Assembly (NCBI GenBank): GCA_048270225.1
Contig: JBLWTG010000002.1
Span: 310,001 to 374,000, forward strand
DNA length: 64,000 nt
Reading direction: 5' to 3'
DNA from: Allopusillimonas sp048270225
GTDB lineage: Bacteria > Pseudomonadota > Gammaproteobacteria > Burkholderiales > Burkholderiaceae_B
Both the position numbers and the translations under genes were made by a program. Below the pieces are notes generated by a model that saw only the letters and a list, made by a program, of their open reading frames with translations, was not told the origin of the DNA and made no database searches. Positions 25,990 to 34,287 of this stretch are shown here, one piece after another (the first letter of the stretch is position 1; each line of letters starts with the position of its first letter).

Positions 25990-26838
25990 ATGCCACGCTT
26001 CACACTGCTTCGAACACTCCTTTCGGCCTGCGCAGTTTCACTGCTTGCTGCCACTCCCTCCTATGCCGCGCAAGACTGCAGGCAAGACCCCACAATGGCC
26101 AAGGCATTCGCCCAGGCCGATGCACATGGCACGTTTGTACTGCTTGACGGGCAGACGGGCGCTTTCCTATGCCATGACTCGAATCGTGCCCGCGCAGGAT
26201 TCCTGCCGGCCTCCACCTACAAAATCCCCAACTCCCTTATTGCCCTGGAAACCGGCGTCGCCACCGGCGCCGATTTCGCGCTGCCCTGGGACCGTCAGCG
26301 CAATCCCAGGCAAACCTGGTGGCCCGAAGCCTGGGCGCGCGATCAGACCCTGGCGACCGCATTGCCCAATTCCGTGGTGTGGTTCTATCAGGAACTGGCC
26401 CGACGCATCGGTGAGACGCGCATGCAAGCGTATGTCGACAAGTTCGACTACGGTAACCGAAACATACAAAACAGCATCGATCACTTCTGGCTGACCGGCG
26501 ATCTGCGAATTTCAGCACTGCAGCAAGTGCGGTTTCTCCAGCGCTTCTATACCGAAGCTCTGGGCGCCTCTCATCGCTCCACCCAGATCGTCAAGGATGC
26601 CATCGTGCTGGAAAAAACCGACGCTTATCGGCTTAGCGGCAAAACAGGCTGGGCGGGCATGGGCGAGGCCAATGCCCGGCAGACCGGCTGGCTGGTCGGC
26701 TACCTGGAGCAGAACGACAAGGTCTACTTCTACGCCCTGAACATGGATATGGACAAGCCTGCGGACGGGCCTGCCAGGCTCGCCATCACGAGGGCCATAT
26801 TGCAACAACATGGCCTGATGGCAGCGCGGTCAAAATAG
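25990..26838 (+). CDS. Class D (OXA-type) beta-lactamase
   Basis: 282 aa with a signal peptide ending PSYA-AQ (~residue 26). All class D motifs are intact: S75-T-Y-K78 (serine nucleophile and carboxylatable lysine), S128-V-V, Y154-G-N and K218-T-G, plus FWLTGDLRIS after the YGN region as in OXA-10/OXA-2-like enzymes. It is a periplasmic serine hydrolase acting on beta-lactams. The ATG at 25990 has an AAGGA ribosome site. No integron attC, IS or transposon border is visible, so it looks like a resident chromosomal gene. Spectrum cannot be told from sequence alone. Confidence 0.92.
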   Translation: MPRFTLLRTLLSACAVSLLAATPSYAAQDCRQDPTMAKAFAQADAHGTFVLLDGQTGAFLCHDSNRARAGFLPASTYKIPNSLIALETGVATGADFALPWDRQRNPRQTWWPEAWARDQTLATALPNSVVWFYQELARRIGETRMQAYVDKFDYGNRNIQNSIDHFWLTGDLRISALQQVRFLQRFYTEALGASHRSTQIVKDAIVLEKTDAYRLSGKTGWAGMGEANARQTGWLVGYLEQNDKVYFYALNMDMDKPADGPARLAITRAILQQHGLMAARSK

Positions 26839-26947
26839 CATTTTGCGGGCGGGGCAGTCCTGTGCATAGCGGGGGTCCACCCGCTCCAGGTATGGCACTT
26901 GCTGTGCTCCTGATGAAGGCAATTTCGTCTTATAACAGGAGAGTTAC

Positions 26948-27301
26948 ATGAAGAAACTACTCGCAATATCGATATGTGCCCTGCCCCTGCTGATGTCGCC
27001 AGCCGCCTTTGCCGGAGACGGCGGCGATGCCGGCACGGTCAGTAACTCGCAACCGGGCTCCGACACGCCCTACAACACAGGCAACAATGCCACGAGCGGC
27101 GGCAGCATGGACACCATGCCGCGTACGCCAGGTGGCCAGAGCACCAATGATCAAACCATGCCGCAATCGCCCGATGCCATGAGCACCATGAACCACAAGA
27201 CACCCGGTGAAATGCAAGCGGAAAAAAGCGACAGCACCCAAATCAATGGCAACAACGGCTCTGCAACCGGTGAACCCCGCAGTGAGTCGGGGAGCAAGTA
27301 A
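26948..27301 (+). CDS. Small secreted low-complexity protein
   Basis: 117 aa: signal peptide MKKLLAISICALPLLMSPAAFA, then a mature region of ~95 residues rich in Gly, Ser, Thr, Asn, Met and Gln and almost without hydrophobic residues, for example NTGNNATSGGSMDTMPRTPG. The mature part should be disordered in the periplasm and has seven methionines within ~60 residues. An AGGAG ribosome site precedes the ATG. It is convergent with msrQ, with 5 nt between stops. Function unknown; the methionine content next to a methionine sulfoxide reductase system is noted under findings. Confidence 0.7.
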   Translation: MKKLLAISICALPLLMSPAAFAGDGGDAGTVSNSQPGSDTPYNTGNNATSGGSMDTMPRTPGGQSTNDQTMPQSPDAMSTMNHKTPGEMQAEKSDSTQINGNNGSATGEPRSESGSK

Positions 27302-27306
27302 GAAGC

Positions 27307-27951
27307 TTAAGCGGGCCGGTAGCGGTTGAGCATGCACCGGCCAACCCTCGCCAGCAGCAGAAGCGCCAGTAGACCTGCATACAGATAAGGCTCGAAGAAA
27401 TCGTTCTTTCCTGAACGCACCAGCCAGAAATGCAGAACCGACAAGACAGCAATGGCGTAGACGCTGCGGTGCAGGGTTTGCCAATGACGCCCCAGGCGCC
27501 GCATCCATCCATGCGTGGAGGTCAGCGCCAACGCCGCCATGGGAATGAAAGCAAGCATGCCGATGGTGATGAATGTGCGTTGAACCACATCGTCCCACAT
27601 GAGGACAAGTGAGGCACTGCGCTCCCAGAATGCCCAGCCCAGAAGATGCAGAAAAGTGTAGAAAAAGGCGAACAATCCCAACATGCGTCGCAGGCGCACC
27701 AGCACAGGCTGGCCAAGCAAACGACGCAGCGGCGTAATGGTCAGCGTAAGGCCAAGCATCACCAGCGACCAGATACCCGAGGAGCATATCAGGAACTCGG
27801 GAGGATTGGCGCCAAGGTCTCCGGACCATCCCAGCCATATCCAGCGCAGCAGCGGATAGAGCGCCAGCAGAAAAACAAGTGGCTTGATCCGAGCAATACT
27901 GTCTGCGGTCCAGTTCCGCTGCGCCGAAGTGCGAACAGCTGCCTGCGCCAT
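27307..27951 (-). CDS. msrQ: MsrQ, haem b membrane subunit of periplasmic methionine sulfoxide reductase
   Basis: A 214-aa integral membrane protein (YedZ family) with six predicted spans and haem-ligand histidines in FYTFLHLLGW, LHRSVYAIAVLSVLHFW and the RHWQTLH region. It passes electrons from quinol or flavin to MsrP. The start lies one nucleotide after the msrP stop, so the two are translationally coupled. Normal length, all segments present. Confidence 0.93.
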   Translation of the reverse strand: MAQAAVRTSAQRNWTADSIARIKPLVFLLALYPLLRWIWLGWSGDLGANPPEFLICSSGIWSLVMLGLTLTITPLRRLLGQPVLVRLRRMLGLFAFFYTFLHLLGWAFWERSASLVLMWDDVVQRTFITIGMLAFIPMAALALTSTHGWMRRLGRHWQTLHRSVYAIAVLSVLHFWLVRSGKNDFFEPYLYAGLLALLLLARVGRCMLNRYRPA

Positions 27952-27952
27952 G

Positions 27953-28933
27953 TCAGTAATACCTCCGCAGATCCATGCCCGTATAAAGACCCGCCACCTG
28001 CTCCGCGTAACCGTTGTACATCAGCGTATCCACACGAGGCGCAAAGAACCCATCGCCTATCCTGCGCTCAGAGGCCTGGCTCCATCGCGGGTGAGGGACC
28101 ATAGGATTGACGTTGGCGTAGAAGCCATATTCGCGGGGCGCGATCTTGACCCAACTGGTTAGCGGAAGCTTTTCCAGCAGCCGGATCTTGACAATGGACT
28201 TGCCTGATTTGAAGCCATATTTCCACGGAATGGCAACACGCACCGGCGCGCCATTCTGATTGGGCAGCAGCTTGCCATAGACGCCGAACACCATCATGGT
28301 CAGCGGGTGCATAGCCTCATCCATGCGCAAGCCCTCGACATACGGCCAATCGATAATACGATCCCCCAGACCGGGCATGCTCTCCGGCTGGGTGTCCGAC
28401 ACAAACTGGACATACTTCGCCTTGCTGGTGGGCTGGACCTGCCGCAGCAATGTCGAGAGCGAATAGCCGCTCCAGGGAATGACCATGGACCAGGCCTCCA
28501 CGCAGCGCAATCGATAGACACGCTCTTCGATGCTGGCAAGCTTGAGCAGGTCATCGATATCGAAGGTGCGCGGCTTCTCGACCTCGCCTTCGATCTCTAC
28601 CGTCCAGGGCCGTGTGCGCAGCTCGCCCGCATACCTGGCTGGATCGCTTTTGCCAGTTCCGAATTCGTAGAAATTGTTATACCCGCTGACATCCTTTTCA
28701 GCAGTGAGCGTGTCATTCAAGCGGTATGCGGGATTGGGCGCGCCAGCCAGGCGCCCTTGCACCTGACCTCCCAGGGCGGCCCGACTGCGCAGCATGCCGG
28801 CGCCCAGCAAGGCGCCCGCGCCGAGCGTCACGGCTCCGGCTCCGGCGCCCTGCAGCCACCTGCGCCGCGATTGCCAGACTTGCTCAGGGGTAATTTCAGA
28901 CGAGGGAATATCAGGCAACTTGATGCGAGCCAT
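27953..28933 (-). CDS. msrP: MsrP, periplasmic molybdopterin methionine sulfoxide reductase
   Basis: 326 aa. The N-terminal twin-arginine signal (SRRRWLQGAG, residues 22-31) directs folded, cofactor-loaded protein through Tat. The molybdenum-ligating cysteine C144 sits in RLRCVEAWSMVIPW, the YedY signature. MsrPQ repairs oxidised methionine in periplasmic proteins, including after hypochlorous acid stress. The ATG at 28933 is chosen because the frame upstream to 29056 is not signal-like. A perfect CusR/HprR-type box lies at 29059-29074. In E. coli msrPQ is under HprSR, which makes this box meaningful. Confidence 0.94.
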   Translation of the reverse strand: MARIKLPDIPSSEITPEQVWQSRRRWLQGAGAGAVTLGAGALLGAGMLRSRAALGGQVQGRLAGAPNPAYRLNDTLTAEKDVSGYNNFYEFGTGKSDPARYAGELRTRPWTVEIEGEVEKPRTFDIDDLLKLASIEERVYRLRCVEAWSMVIPWSGYSLSTLLRQVQPTSKAKYVQFVSDTQPESMPGLGDRIIDWPYVEGLRMDEAMHPLTMMVFGVYGKLLPNQNGAPVRVAIPWKYGFKSGKSIVKIRLLEKLPLTSWVKIAPREYGFYANVNPMVPHPRWSQASERRIGDGFFAPRVDTLMYNGYAEQVAGLYTGMDLRRYY

Positions 28934-29058
28934 GTTCAGGACTCCTGTATGAGAAGCAGTGCTTTGCAAAGGGAGCGCAGGCAACCGCCGGATTGATCCG
29001 CAGGCCTGCTCAGGAGTCCAATGTAGCGGGGCAGGACTGACACATTGGTGACGCATTC

Positions 29059-29074
29059 ATGACAAGTTTGTCAT
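29059..29074. promoter_or_regulatory. CusR/HprR-like operator upstream of msrPQ
   Basis: ATGACAAGTTTGTCAT: a perfect 7-bp inverted repeat (ATGACAA/TTGTCAT) around GT. It is flanked by TTC and CA exactly like the box at 15030-15045. It lies 126 nt upstream of msrP and 123 nt upstream of the divergent TetR gene. Confidence 0.65.
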
Positions 29075-29130
29075 CAATAGAACATGTTCGTGACTGCCGC
29101 GACAGTGCGACATCCCATAGGAATGTCTGC

Positions 29131-29150
29131 AATTAAGATACGCATTTGAA
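29131..29150. promoter_or_regulatory. Putative TetR operator upstream of the TetR gene
   Basis: AATTAAGATACG at 29131-29142 is identical to the left arm of the inverted repeat in front of the mipA-like gene (30654). An imperfect second arm follows (ATTTGAAT, 6 of 8 matches to the complement). It lies 47-66 nt before the ATG, consistent with autorepression. Confidence 0.45.
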
Positions 29151-29196
29151 TCCTGCTAGCGTACACTTATCGAAATACAAACCTGAGCCGAGATGC

Positions 29197-29784
29197 ATGA
29201 GCACATCCCCATCCGTCAAAACACGGCGCCGCGGCGCGGAGCTTGAGCAAGCGATTGTTGAAGTCGCCTGGGACATCCTGTGGGAACATGGCTACGCGGA
29301 CCTGACCATGGAAGCCGTGGCCGCTGCCGCCAACACCAGCCGCTCGGTGCTGGCACGACGCTGGGGCTCCAAAGCCGAGCTTGCCATTGCGGCCATCCGC
29401 TGGCGGATAGGCAACGACCCATGGGAAGTACCGGACCGCGGTGCGCTGCGGACCGAACTCCTGGAGTATTTGTATCATCTCAGAGAGGTGGCGCCCGTGC
29501 TCGGCACTATTTTCTATTTGCTGTCGACCAGGGCCTTCCAGGAAGAATATGCCTCAGCCGAAAAACTGCGGGAAGCCATAGGCAGGAATGACCCATTGAT
29601 CCCGATTCTTCGTCGCGCAGTGGATAGGGGCGAGATCGATCCGGCCAAACTCATTGCGCCGATTAAAACGCTGCCGACCGACCTGATCAGACACTATGTG
29701 CTGATGAACAGAACGGCGCCGCCCAAGGCGTTGTGCGCCACCTGGATAGATGTCATCTTCCTGCCGCTAGTACAGCCGGACTGA
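29197..29784 (+). CDS. TetR/AcrR-family repressor
   Basis: A 195-aa protein with an N-terminal TetR HTH (VAWDILWEHGYADLTMEAVA then AAANTSRSVLARRWGSKAEL) at residues ~20-65 and a helical ligand-binding domain. The ATG at 29197 is used; the ribosome site is weak. It is convergent with the mipA-like gene. An identical 12-nt sequence upstream of both its own gene and the mipA-like gene suggests that it represses itself and the outer membrane protein. The ligand is unknown. Confidence 0.88.
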   Translation: MSTSPSVKTRRRGAELEQAIVEVAWDILWEHGYADLTMEAVAAAANTSRSVLARRWGSKAELAIAAIRWRIGNDPWEVPDRGALRTELLEYLYHLREVAPVLGTIFYLLSTRAFQEEYASAEKLREAIGRNDPLIPILRRAVDRGEIDPAKLIAPIKTLPTDLIRHYVLMNRTAPPKALCATWIDVIFLPLVQPD

Positions 29785-29799
29785 AGCGGTGGCAGTGAA

Positions 29800-29829
29800 G
29801 CAGCGGGTCATCCCGTGACGACCCGCTGC
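29800..29829. terminator. Hairpin between convergent TetR and mipA-like genes
   Basis: GCAGCGGGTC and GACCCGCTGC form a perfect 10-bp stem with a 10-nt loop, placed between the two stop codons. It is probably a bidirectional terminator, although neither side has a strong T-tract. Confidence 0.5.
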
Positions 29830-29854
29830 CGGCCATACCCGTCGGCCAAATTGC

Positions 29855-30637
29855 CTAGAATGAGTAGGCCACGCCGGCAACTCCGCTTACCTGCGTTTTT
29901 TCCTTGACCAGAGGGCTGTCAGCCGCATCGCCCAACAGGCGGCTGGCACCCACGCCACCGATCACGCTCCAATGCCTGGACAAGTCATAATTGACGGCCA
30001 GACGCACCGACACATCCCTGAATCCAGACGAAGGGCTGTGCTGCGCCAGGCCGGATCTGCTCGACTGCCCCGCGTCCACGCCATAATAGCTATTCATGTA
30101 TTTGGCGTTCGCCCACGTCACCCCGATGCTCGGCACAATCCTCAATTGCTCGCTGAGCGCCCAGGGATGAGCCATGCTCAGCTTGGCAAGCAGGCCGCGT
30201 TCACGCTTGCTGATCGCCTGCGTGGCCGAAAGCGTGACGATTGAGCCAGACAGATTCGTGGACGCAAAAACGCGCCCGCCCAGGGTGCCCGACAACTTGC
30301 CGATGCCGTCAGGTGCGTCACCGCTGCGATAGCCAGGCATCCAGTTCACCCCTACACCCGCGCTGAAGCCCGGTGTCCGGATAATGCTCGCGCCCACGCC
30401 ATCGCTGGACCTGGCGAAGAACATCCCCTGCTGCACATCAACCAGAGGGACAGGCTTCACCTGGTACTCGTCCGAACCCAGATAGCGAGGGTTAAGTCCT
30501 GCTCCGACGCCGAGCTTCCAATGGTCGCCCTGTGCGGCCTGGGCGGCGCCTCCTGCGGCAAGACTGAATAAGGCGACGGCCAGGCCGCGTTGCAAAAAAG
30601 GCCCTGATCGATATGCGGCAGGGGCAGGTCGGTTCAT
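29855..30637 (-). CDS. MipA/OmpV-family outer membrane protein
   Basis: 260 aa with a signal peptide (ending GAAQA-AQ, ~residue 35). MipA/OmpV features are LGVGAGLNPRYLGSDEYQVKP near the mature N-terminus, repeated amphipathic beta strands and a terminal aromatic (VAGVAYSF), the outer-membrane insertion signal. MipA was named as a scaffold for murein enzymes; other members act as porins or antibiotic-binding proteins. Transcription is away from the ABC operon and faces the TetR gene, with a strong inverted repeat at 30654 upstream of its start. Confidence 0.9.
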   Translation of the reverse strand: MNRPAPAAYRSGPFLQRGLAVALFSLAAGGAAQAAQGDHWKLGVGAGLNPRYLGSDEYQVKPVPLVDVQQGMFFARSSDGVGASIIRTPGFSAGVGVNWMPGYRSGDAPDGIGKLSGTLGGRVFASTNLSGSIVTLSATQAISKRERGLLAKLSMAHPWALSEQLRIVPSIGVTWANAKYMNSYYGVDAGQSSRSGLAQHSPSSGFRDVSVRLAVNYDLSRHWSVIGGVGASRLLGDAADSPLVKEKTQVSGVAGVAYSF

Positions 30638-30653
30638 GCTGAACTCCAGAAAT

Positions 30654-30681
30654 AATTAAGATACGTTTAAGCATCTTAATT
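30654..30681. promoter_or_regulatory. Inverted repeat operator upstream of mipA-like gene
   Basis: AATTAAGAT (30654-30662) and ATCTTAATT (30673-30681) are perfect 9-bp arms with a 10-nt spacer. The repeat starts 17 nt upstream of the mipA-like start codon. Together with the shared AATTAAGATACG before the TetR gene this is the likely TetR operator. A further AAGATAC occurs at about 30701. Confidence 0.6.
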
Positions 30682-30722
30682 CCTCAACCGCCCTGCCGTC
30701 AAGATACACTACTGTTTCTTAT

Positions 30723-32372
30723 TTATGTCGCAGACAGCCACTTTGGCTGCGGCGCGGCAGCCAGCAGGCGGCGGGTATAGTCATGGCTGGGCGTACTGAA
30801 CACCGTAGCGGTGTCATTCAACTCAACGACCTTGCCCTGCTCCATGACCATAATCCTGTCCGCCAGCGTACGCACAACAGCCAGGTCGTGCGTGATAAAA
30901 ACATAGGACAATCCCAGTCGTGTACGCAGGTCCGCCAGCAGATCGATAACCTGAGCCTGAATGGAGACATCCAGTGCCGACACCGCCTCATCGCACACCA
31001 CCAGCTCGGGCTCACTGGCCAGTGCTCTGGCAATTGCGATGCGTTGCCGCTGTCCGCCCGAAAACTGGTGTGGATAACGGTCCGCATGTTCGGCCTTCAT
31101 ACCCACCAGCTCCAGCAGCTCGACGGTTCTTTCGCGCCAGCGCCCCTTGGGAAGAATATCGCCATGAATCGCCCAGGGCTCCGAAATAATCTGCCTCACG
31201 TTCATACGGGGATTCATGGAGCCGAAGGGGTCTTGAAACACCATCTGCACCTTGCGCCGAAACGCCAGCAGCTCACGCTCATTCATCTCGAAGATATTCT
31301 GGTCGCGATAGTATGCTGCGCCGGAGCTCGCATCGAACAAGCGCAGCAGCATGCGCGCCACGCTCGATTTTCCTGAGCCGGACTCGCCCACAATGCCCAG
31401 TGTTTCGCCCTTGCGCACGGAGAAACTGACATCGTCCACCGCGCGCAACACCCGTTTGTTTTTGAACGCACCCGAGGACAAGGGATAGTCTTTGACCAGA
31501 TGCTCCACGCGCAGCAGAACCTCGTCCCCGATGACTGTTGCGCGCCTGTTGCTCGACTCGACCACATCCCCATGGGGCAATGCCGCAATCAGGCCACGGG
31601 TATAGGCATGCTGCGGATTCGTAAAAACCTCCTGCGCCAGGCCGGACTCCACAATTCTGCCAGCCTTCATCACAATCACACGATCCGCCATCGACGAAGC
31701 GACGTCCAGATCGTGGGTGATCATGATCAGAGTCATGCCCTGTTCGCGCTGCAGATCGCGCAGCAGATCCAGGATCTGTGCCTGCACGCTCAGATCCAGG
31801 GCGGTGGTGGGCTCGTCAGCGATAATGATATCGGGCTTGAGCGCAATAGCCATGGCAATCATCACCCGTTGCCGCTGTCCGCCCGAGAACTGGTGCGGAT
31901 AGAAATCGACGCGGAGTTCGGGCTCGCGTATGCCCACACGGCGCAGCAAATCAATGACCTGCACGCGAGCAGCTTCGCCCCGCGCAGCGCCATGGCTCTC
32001 GAATACCTCGGCGATCTGCCTGCCCACCGTATATACAGGATTCAGATAGGCCAGAGGGTCCTGGAAGATCATGGCAATCTTGCAGCCATTGATGTCCCGG
32101 CGCGCCTCGGTGCCGAGTCCGCGCAGATCCTGTCCCTTGAACCGGATGGTCCCGCTGACGATATCGCCCGGCGGGCAGTCAACCAGATCCATGACCGTGC
32201 TTGTGCTGACGCTTTTGCCGGAGCCGCTCTCGCCCAGAATGACCAGCGTCTCGCCGCGGCATACATGAAACGAAACATCGTCTACCGCGCGCACAGGGTC
32301 GTCATCGGACAGAAAATCTACAGTCAGACCCGCGATGTCGAGAATCGCCTGTTTATCGTTCATGGCGGTCAT
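30723..32372 (-). CDS. Peptide-type ABC transporter ATPase, fused DppD-DppF
   Basis: 549 aa with two complete ABC domains. Domain 1 (~8-260): Walker A GESGSGKS, signature FSGGQRQR, Walker B IIIADEPTTALD. Domain 2 (~285-545): Walker A GESGSGKS, signature FSGGQRQR, Walker B LVVCDEAVSALD, where Ala-Val replaces the usual Pro-Thr. Each is normally a separate protein (DppD/OppD, DppF/OppF). The start at 32372 overlaps the permease stop (ATGA). It energises the DppB/C-like channel encoded just upstream. An ATG at 32363 is an alternative start. Confidence 0.92.
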   Translation of the reverse strand: MTAMNDKQAILDIAGLTVDFLSDDDPVRAVDDVSFHVCRGETLVILGESGSGKSVSTSTVMDLVDCPPGDIVSGTIRFKGQDLRGLGTEARRDINGCKIAMIFQDPLAYLNPVYTVGRQIAEVFESHGAARGEAARVQVIDLLRRVGIREPELRVDFYPHQFSGGQRQRVMIAMAIALKPDIIIADEPTTALDLSVQAQILDLLRDLQREQGMTLIMITHDLDVASSMADRVIVMKAGRIVESGLAQEVFTNPQHAYTRGLIAALPHGDVVESSNRRATVIGDEVLLRVEHLVKDYPLSSGAFKNKRVLRAVDDVSFSVRKGETLGIVGESGSGKSSVARMLLRLFDASSGAAYYRDQNIFEMNERELLAFRRKVQMVFQDPFGSMNPRMNVRQIISEPWAIHGDILPKGRWRERTVELLELVGMKAEHADRYPHQFSGGQRQRIAIARALASEPELVVCDEAVSALDVSIQAQVIDLLADLRTRLGLSYVFITHDLAVVRTLADRIMVMEQGKVVELNDTATVFSTPSHDYTRRLLAAAPQPKWLSAT

Positions 32373-33292
32373 CGTTGCGCCTTCTTCAGTTTCTGCAGCC
32401 GCCAGCGCTGCTGCGGATCCGCAACCGTGCGCGCCCAGCTCGACAGGATATTGAGGGACAGCGTGGCCAGCATGATGGCCAGCCCTGGCCAAAACGCGAT
32501 CCACCACGCACTGGAGAGATAGCCACGGCCATTGGCGACCATCGCCCCCCAGGTAAAGTCAGGAGGCTGTATGCCCAACCCCAGAAAGCTCAGCGCCGAC
32601 TCAGCCAGAATCACGGTGGCAAAATCGATCGCCGAAATCGTGATCAGCGTGGGCACCACAAGCGGTGCGATGTGGCGAAGCACAATCCGGATAGGCCTGG
32701 CCCCCATGGACCGCGCCGCACTCACGAACATGCGTTCGCGCACTTCCAGCACTTCCGCCCGCGCGGTACGCAGATAGACGGGCATGCGGGTAATGGCCAG
32801 CACAATGATCAGGTTGCGTACGCTGGGCCCCAGCGTGTAGAGCACGATCAACGCCAGCAGCAGCGAGGGAAAGCTCATGATGATGTCTGCCACGCGCAGA
32901 ATGACGTGGCTGTACCAGCGTTCGGAATAGCCGGCAATCAGCCCAAACAAGCCGCCTATCGTCATGGACAGCACCACCGCTGCGGCAGCTATGCCCAGCG
33001 TATTGCTGGCCCCGACCAGCAGGCGCGCAAGAATAGGCCTTCCAAGCGTATCCGCGCCGAGCATGAACAGCCAGCCATGATCCCCACTGAACGGCGCAAG
33101 ATTGCGATAGCGCAGGCCGAGACGGGTAGCGGCGTCGCCCAGCAGCCAGGGCGCCAGCAATGCCGCCAGCACGAGCACGGCCAGCAGCACGGCCGCAGCC
33201 AGGGCCAGCTTGTCCCGCACCAGATATCGCAGCAACAGACTGGACGAGCGCGGGGATGAATTGGTCGATATGGTAGGTGAAATCGCAGACAT
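32369..33292 (-). CDS. Peptide-type ABC transporter permease, DppC-like
   Basis: 307 aa with an N-terminal span, then the BPD_transp_1 domain with five to six spans. The EAA loop (SARSMGARPIRIVLRHIAP) that contacts the ATPase is present, as is the DppC block FLGLGIQPPDFTWGAM. It pairs with the DppB-like subunit encoded 2 nt upstream and overlaps the ATPase gene by 4 nt. Confidence 0.92.
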   Translation of the reverse strand: MSAISPTISTNSSPRSSSLLLRYLVRDKLALAAAVLLAVLVLAALLAPWLLGDAATRLGLRYRNLAPFSGDHGWLFMLGADTLGRPILARLLVGASNTLGIAAAAVVLSMTIGGLFGLIAGYSERWYSHVILRVADIIMSFPSLLLALIVLYTLGPSVRNLIIVLAITRMPVYLRTARAEVLEVRERMFVSAARSMGARPIRIVLRHIAPLVVPTLITISAIDFATVILAESALSFLGLGIQPPDFTWGAMVANGRGYLSSAWWIAFWPGLAIMLATLSLNILSSWARTVADPQQRWRLQKLKKAQR

Positions 33293-33294
33293 GG

Positions 33295-34209
33295 TCAGTA
33301 CCGGACGCGTGGATCGAGCACCGCATACAGCAGATCGATCACAATGTTCAAGATGAAGATGGCGATGGCCGTGACCAGAATCGTGGACTGCACGACGGCG
33401 AAATCGCGCTGCATGATGGAATCAATCATGAGCTTGCCGATACCAGGCCACCCGAATACCGATTCCACAATGACCGCACCGTTGATCAGGCCTGTTGTCA
33501 GGTCGCCCGCCACCGTAATGACAGGCAGCAGAGAGTTGCGCAAGGCGTGACCGAAGATAATGGACTGCCTGCTCAGGCCTTTTGCCCGTGCAGTCTTGAT
33601 ATAGGGCGAGGCAAGCGAGGACAGCATCGCGCCACGCACCACCTGCACCAGCAGACCAAAGGGGCGCAGCATCAGCACAAAGACCGGCATGGTCCAGTAC
33701 TGCCAACCGCCGGTTCCCGAAGTGGGCAGAAGATCCAGTCCCACGGCGAAAACCAGAATGGCGACGATCGCCACCCAGAAATCAGGCGCGCTGGCGCCAG
33801 CCAGCGATACCAGACTGGCAAGCCGGTCAAACAGCCCGCGCGGCCTGGTCGCAGCAACCGAGCCAATCAAAATTGCCAGCGCAGTCGACAGCGTCATGGC
33901 CAGCGCCGCAAGCTGCAGGGTATGGGGAAAGGCCTCAAGCGCTACGGCCATGGCAGACCGATGCTGGCGCATCGATTCGCCGAAATCAAGTCTGAGCAAA
34001 TCGGTCAGGAAATGCCAGAACTGCATATAGGTGGGTTGATCCAGACCATTCAGGTGCGCGAATGCGGCGCGTGCCTGCGGCGTGGAGTCCAGGGGGAGAT
34101 ACAACGCGGAGGGATCTCCTGTCAGCCGCGTCAGGAAAAAGACGAGCGTGAGCAGACCCAGTATGGAAATGACACTATAGGACGCCCGTCGTCCGAGATA
34201 ATTCAGCAT
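33295..34209 (-). CDS. Peptide-type ABC transporter permease, DppB-like
   Basis: 304 aa from the ATG at 34209 (MLNYLGRRASYSV); an upstream frame to 34254 lacks a better start. DppB features are the N-terminal span with RLTGDPSALYLP, the EAA loop (TARAKGLSRQSIIFGHALRN) and the block GAVIVESVFGWPGIGKLMID. Starts 79 nt downstream of the receptor gene, the gap holding a strong hairpin, which may keep permease levels below receptor levels. Confidence 0.92.
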   Translation of the reverse strand: MLNYLGRRASYSVISILGLLTLVFFLTRLTGDPSALYLPLDSTPQARAAFAHLNGLDQPTYMQFWHFLTDLLRLDFGESMRQHRSAMAVALEAFPHTLQLAALAMTLSTALAILIGSVAATRPRGLFDRLASLVSLAGASAPDFWVAIVAILVFAVGLDLLPTSGTGGWQYWTMPVFVLMLRPFGLLVQVVRGAMLSSLASPYIKTARAKGLSRQSIIFGHALRNSLLPVITVAGDLTTGLINGAVIVESVFGWPGIGKLMIDSIMQRDFAVVQSTILVTAIAIFILNIVIDLLYAVLDPRVRY

Positions 34210-34242
34210 GTTCGAATCCTTCGATTGCCTTGCAGGGAGCAA

Positions 34243-34278
34243 CTGCACGAGCACAGCCTGTGTGCGGCGCTCGTGCAG
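34243..34278 (-). other. Intercistronic hairpin between ABC receptor and permease genes
   Basis: CTGCACGAGC and GCTCGTGCAG give a perfect 10-bp stem with a 16-nt loop, 9 nt past the receptor stop on the minus strand. No T-tract follows. Such structures often stabilise the receptor portion of the message or partly terminate before the permease genes. Confidence 0.5.
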
Positions 34279-34287
34279 AAGGAAACG

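Noticed and set aside
31500..33259. Long plus-strand frames opposite the ABC ATPase and permease genes.
   Set aside because: Antisense shadows of clearly conserved ABC genes; low-complexity translation and no ribosome sites.
34205..34225. TTCGAATCC near 34212 as a tRNA T-arm.
   Set aside because: No acceptor, D or anticodon stem can be built around it; it is the leader of the DppB-like gene.
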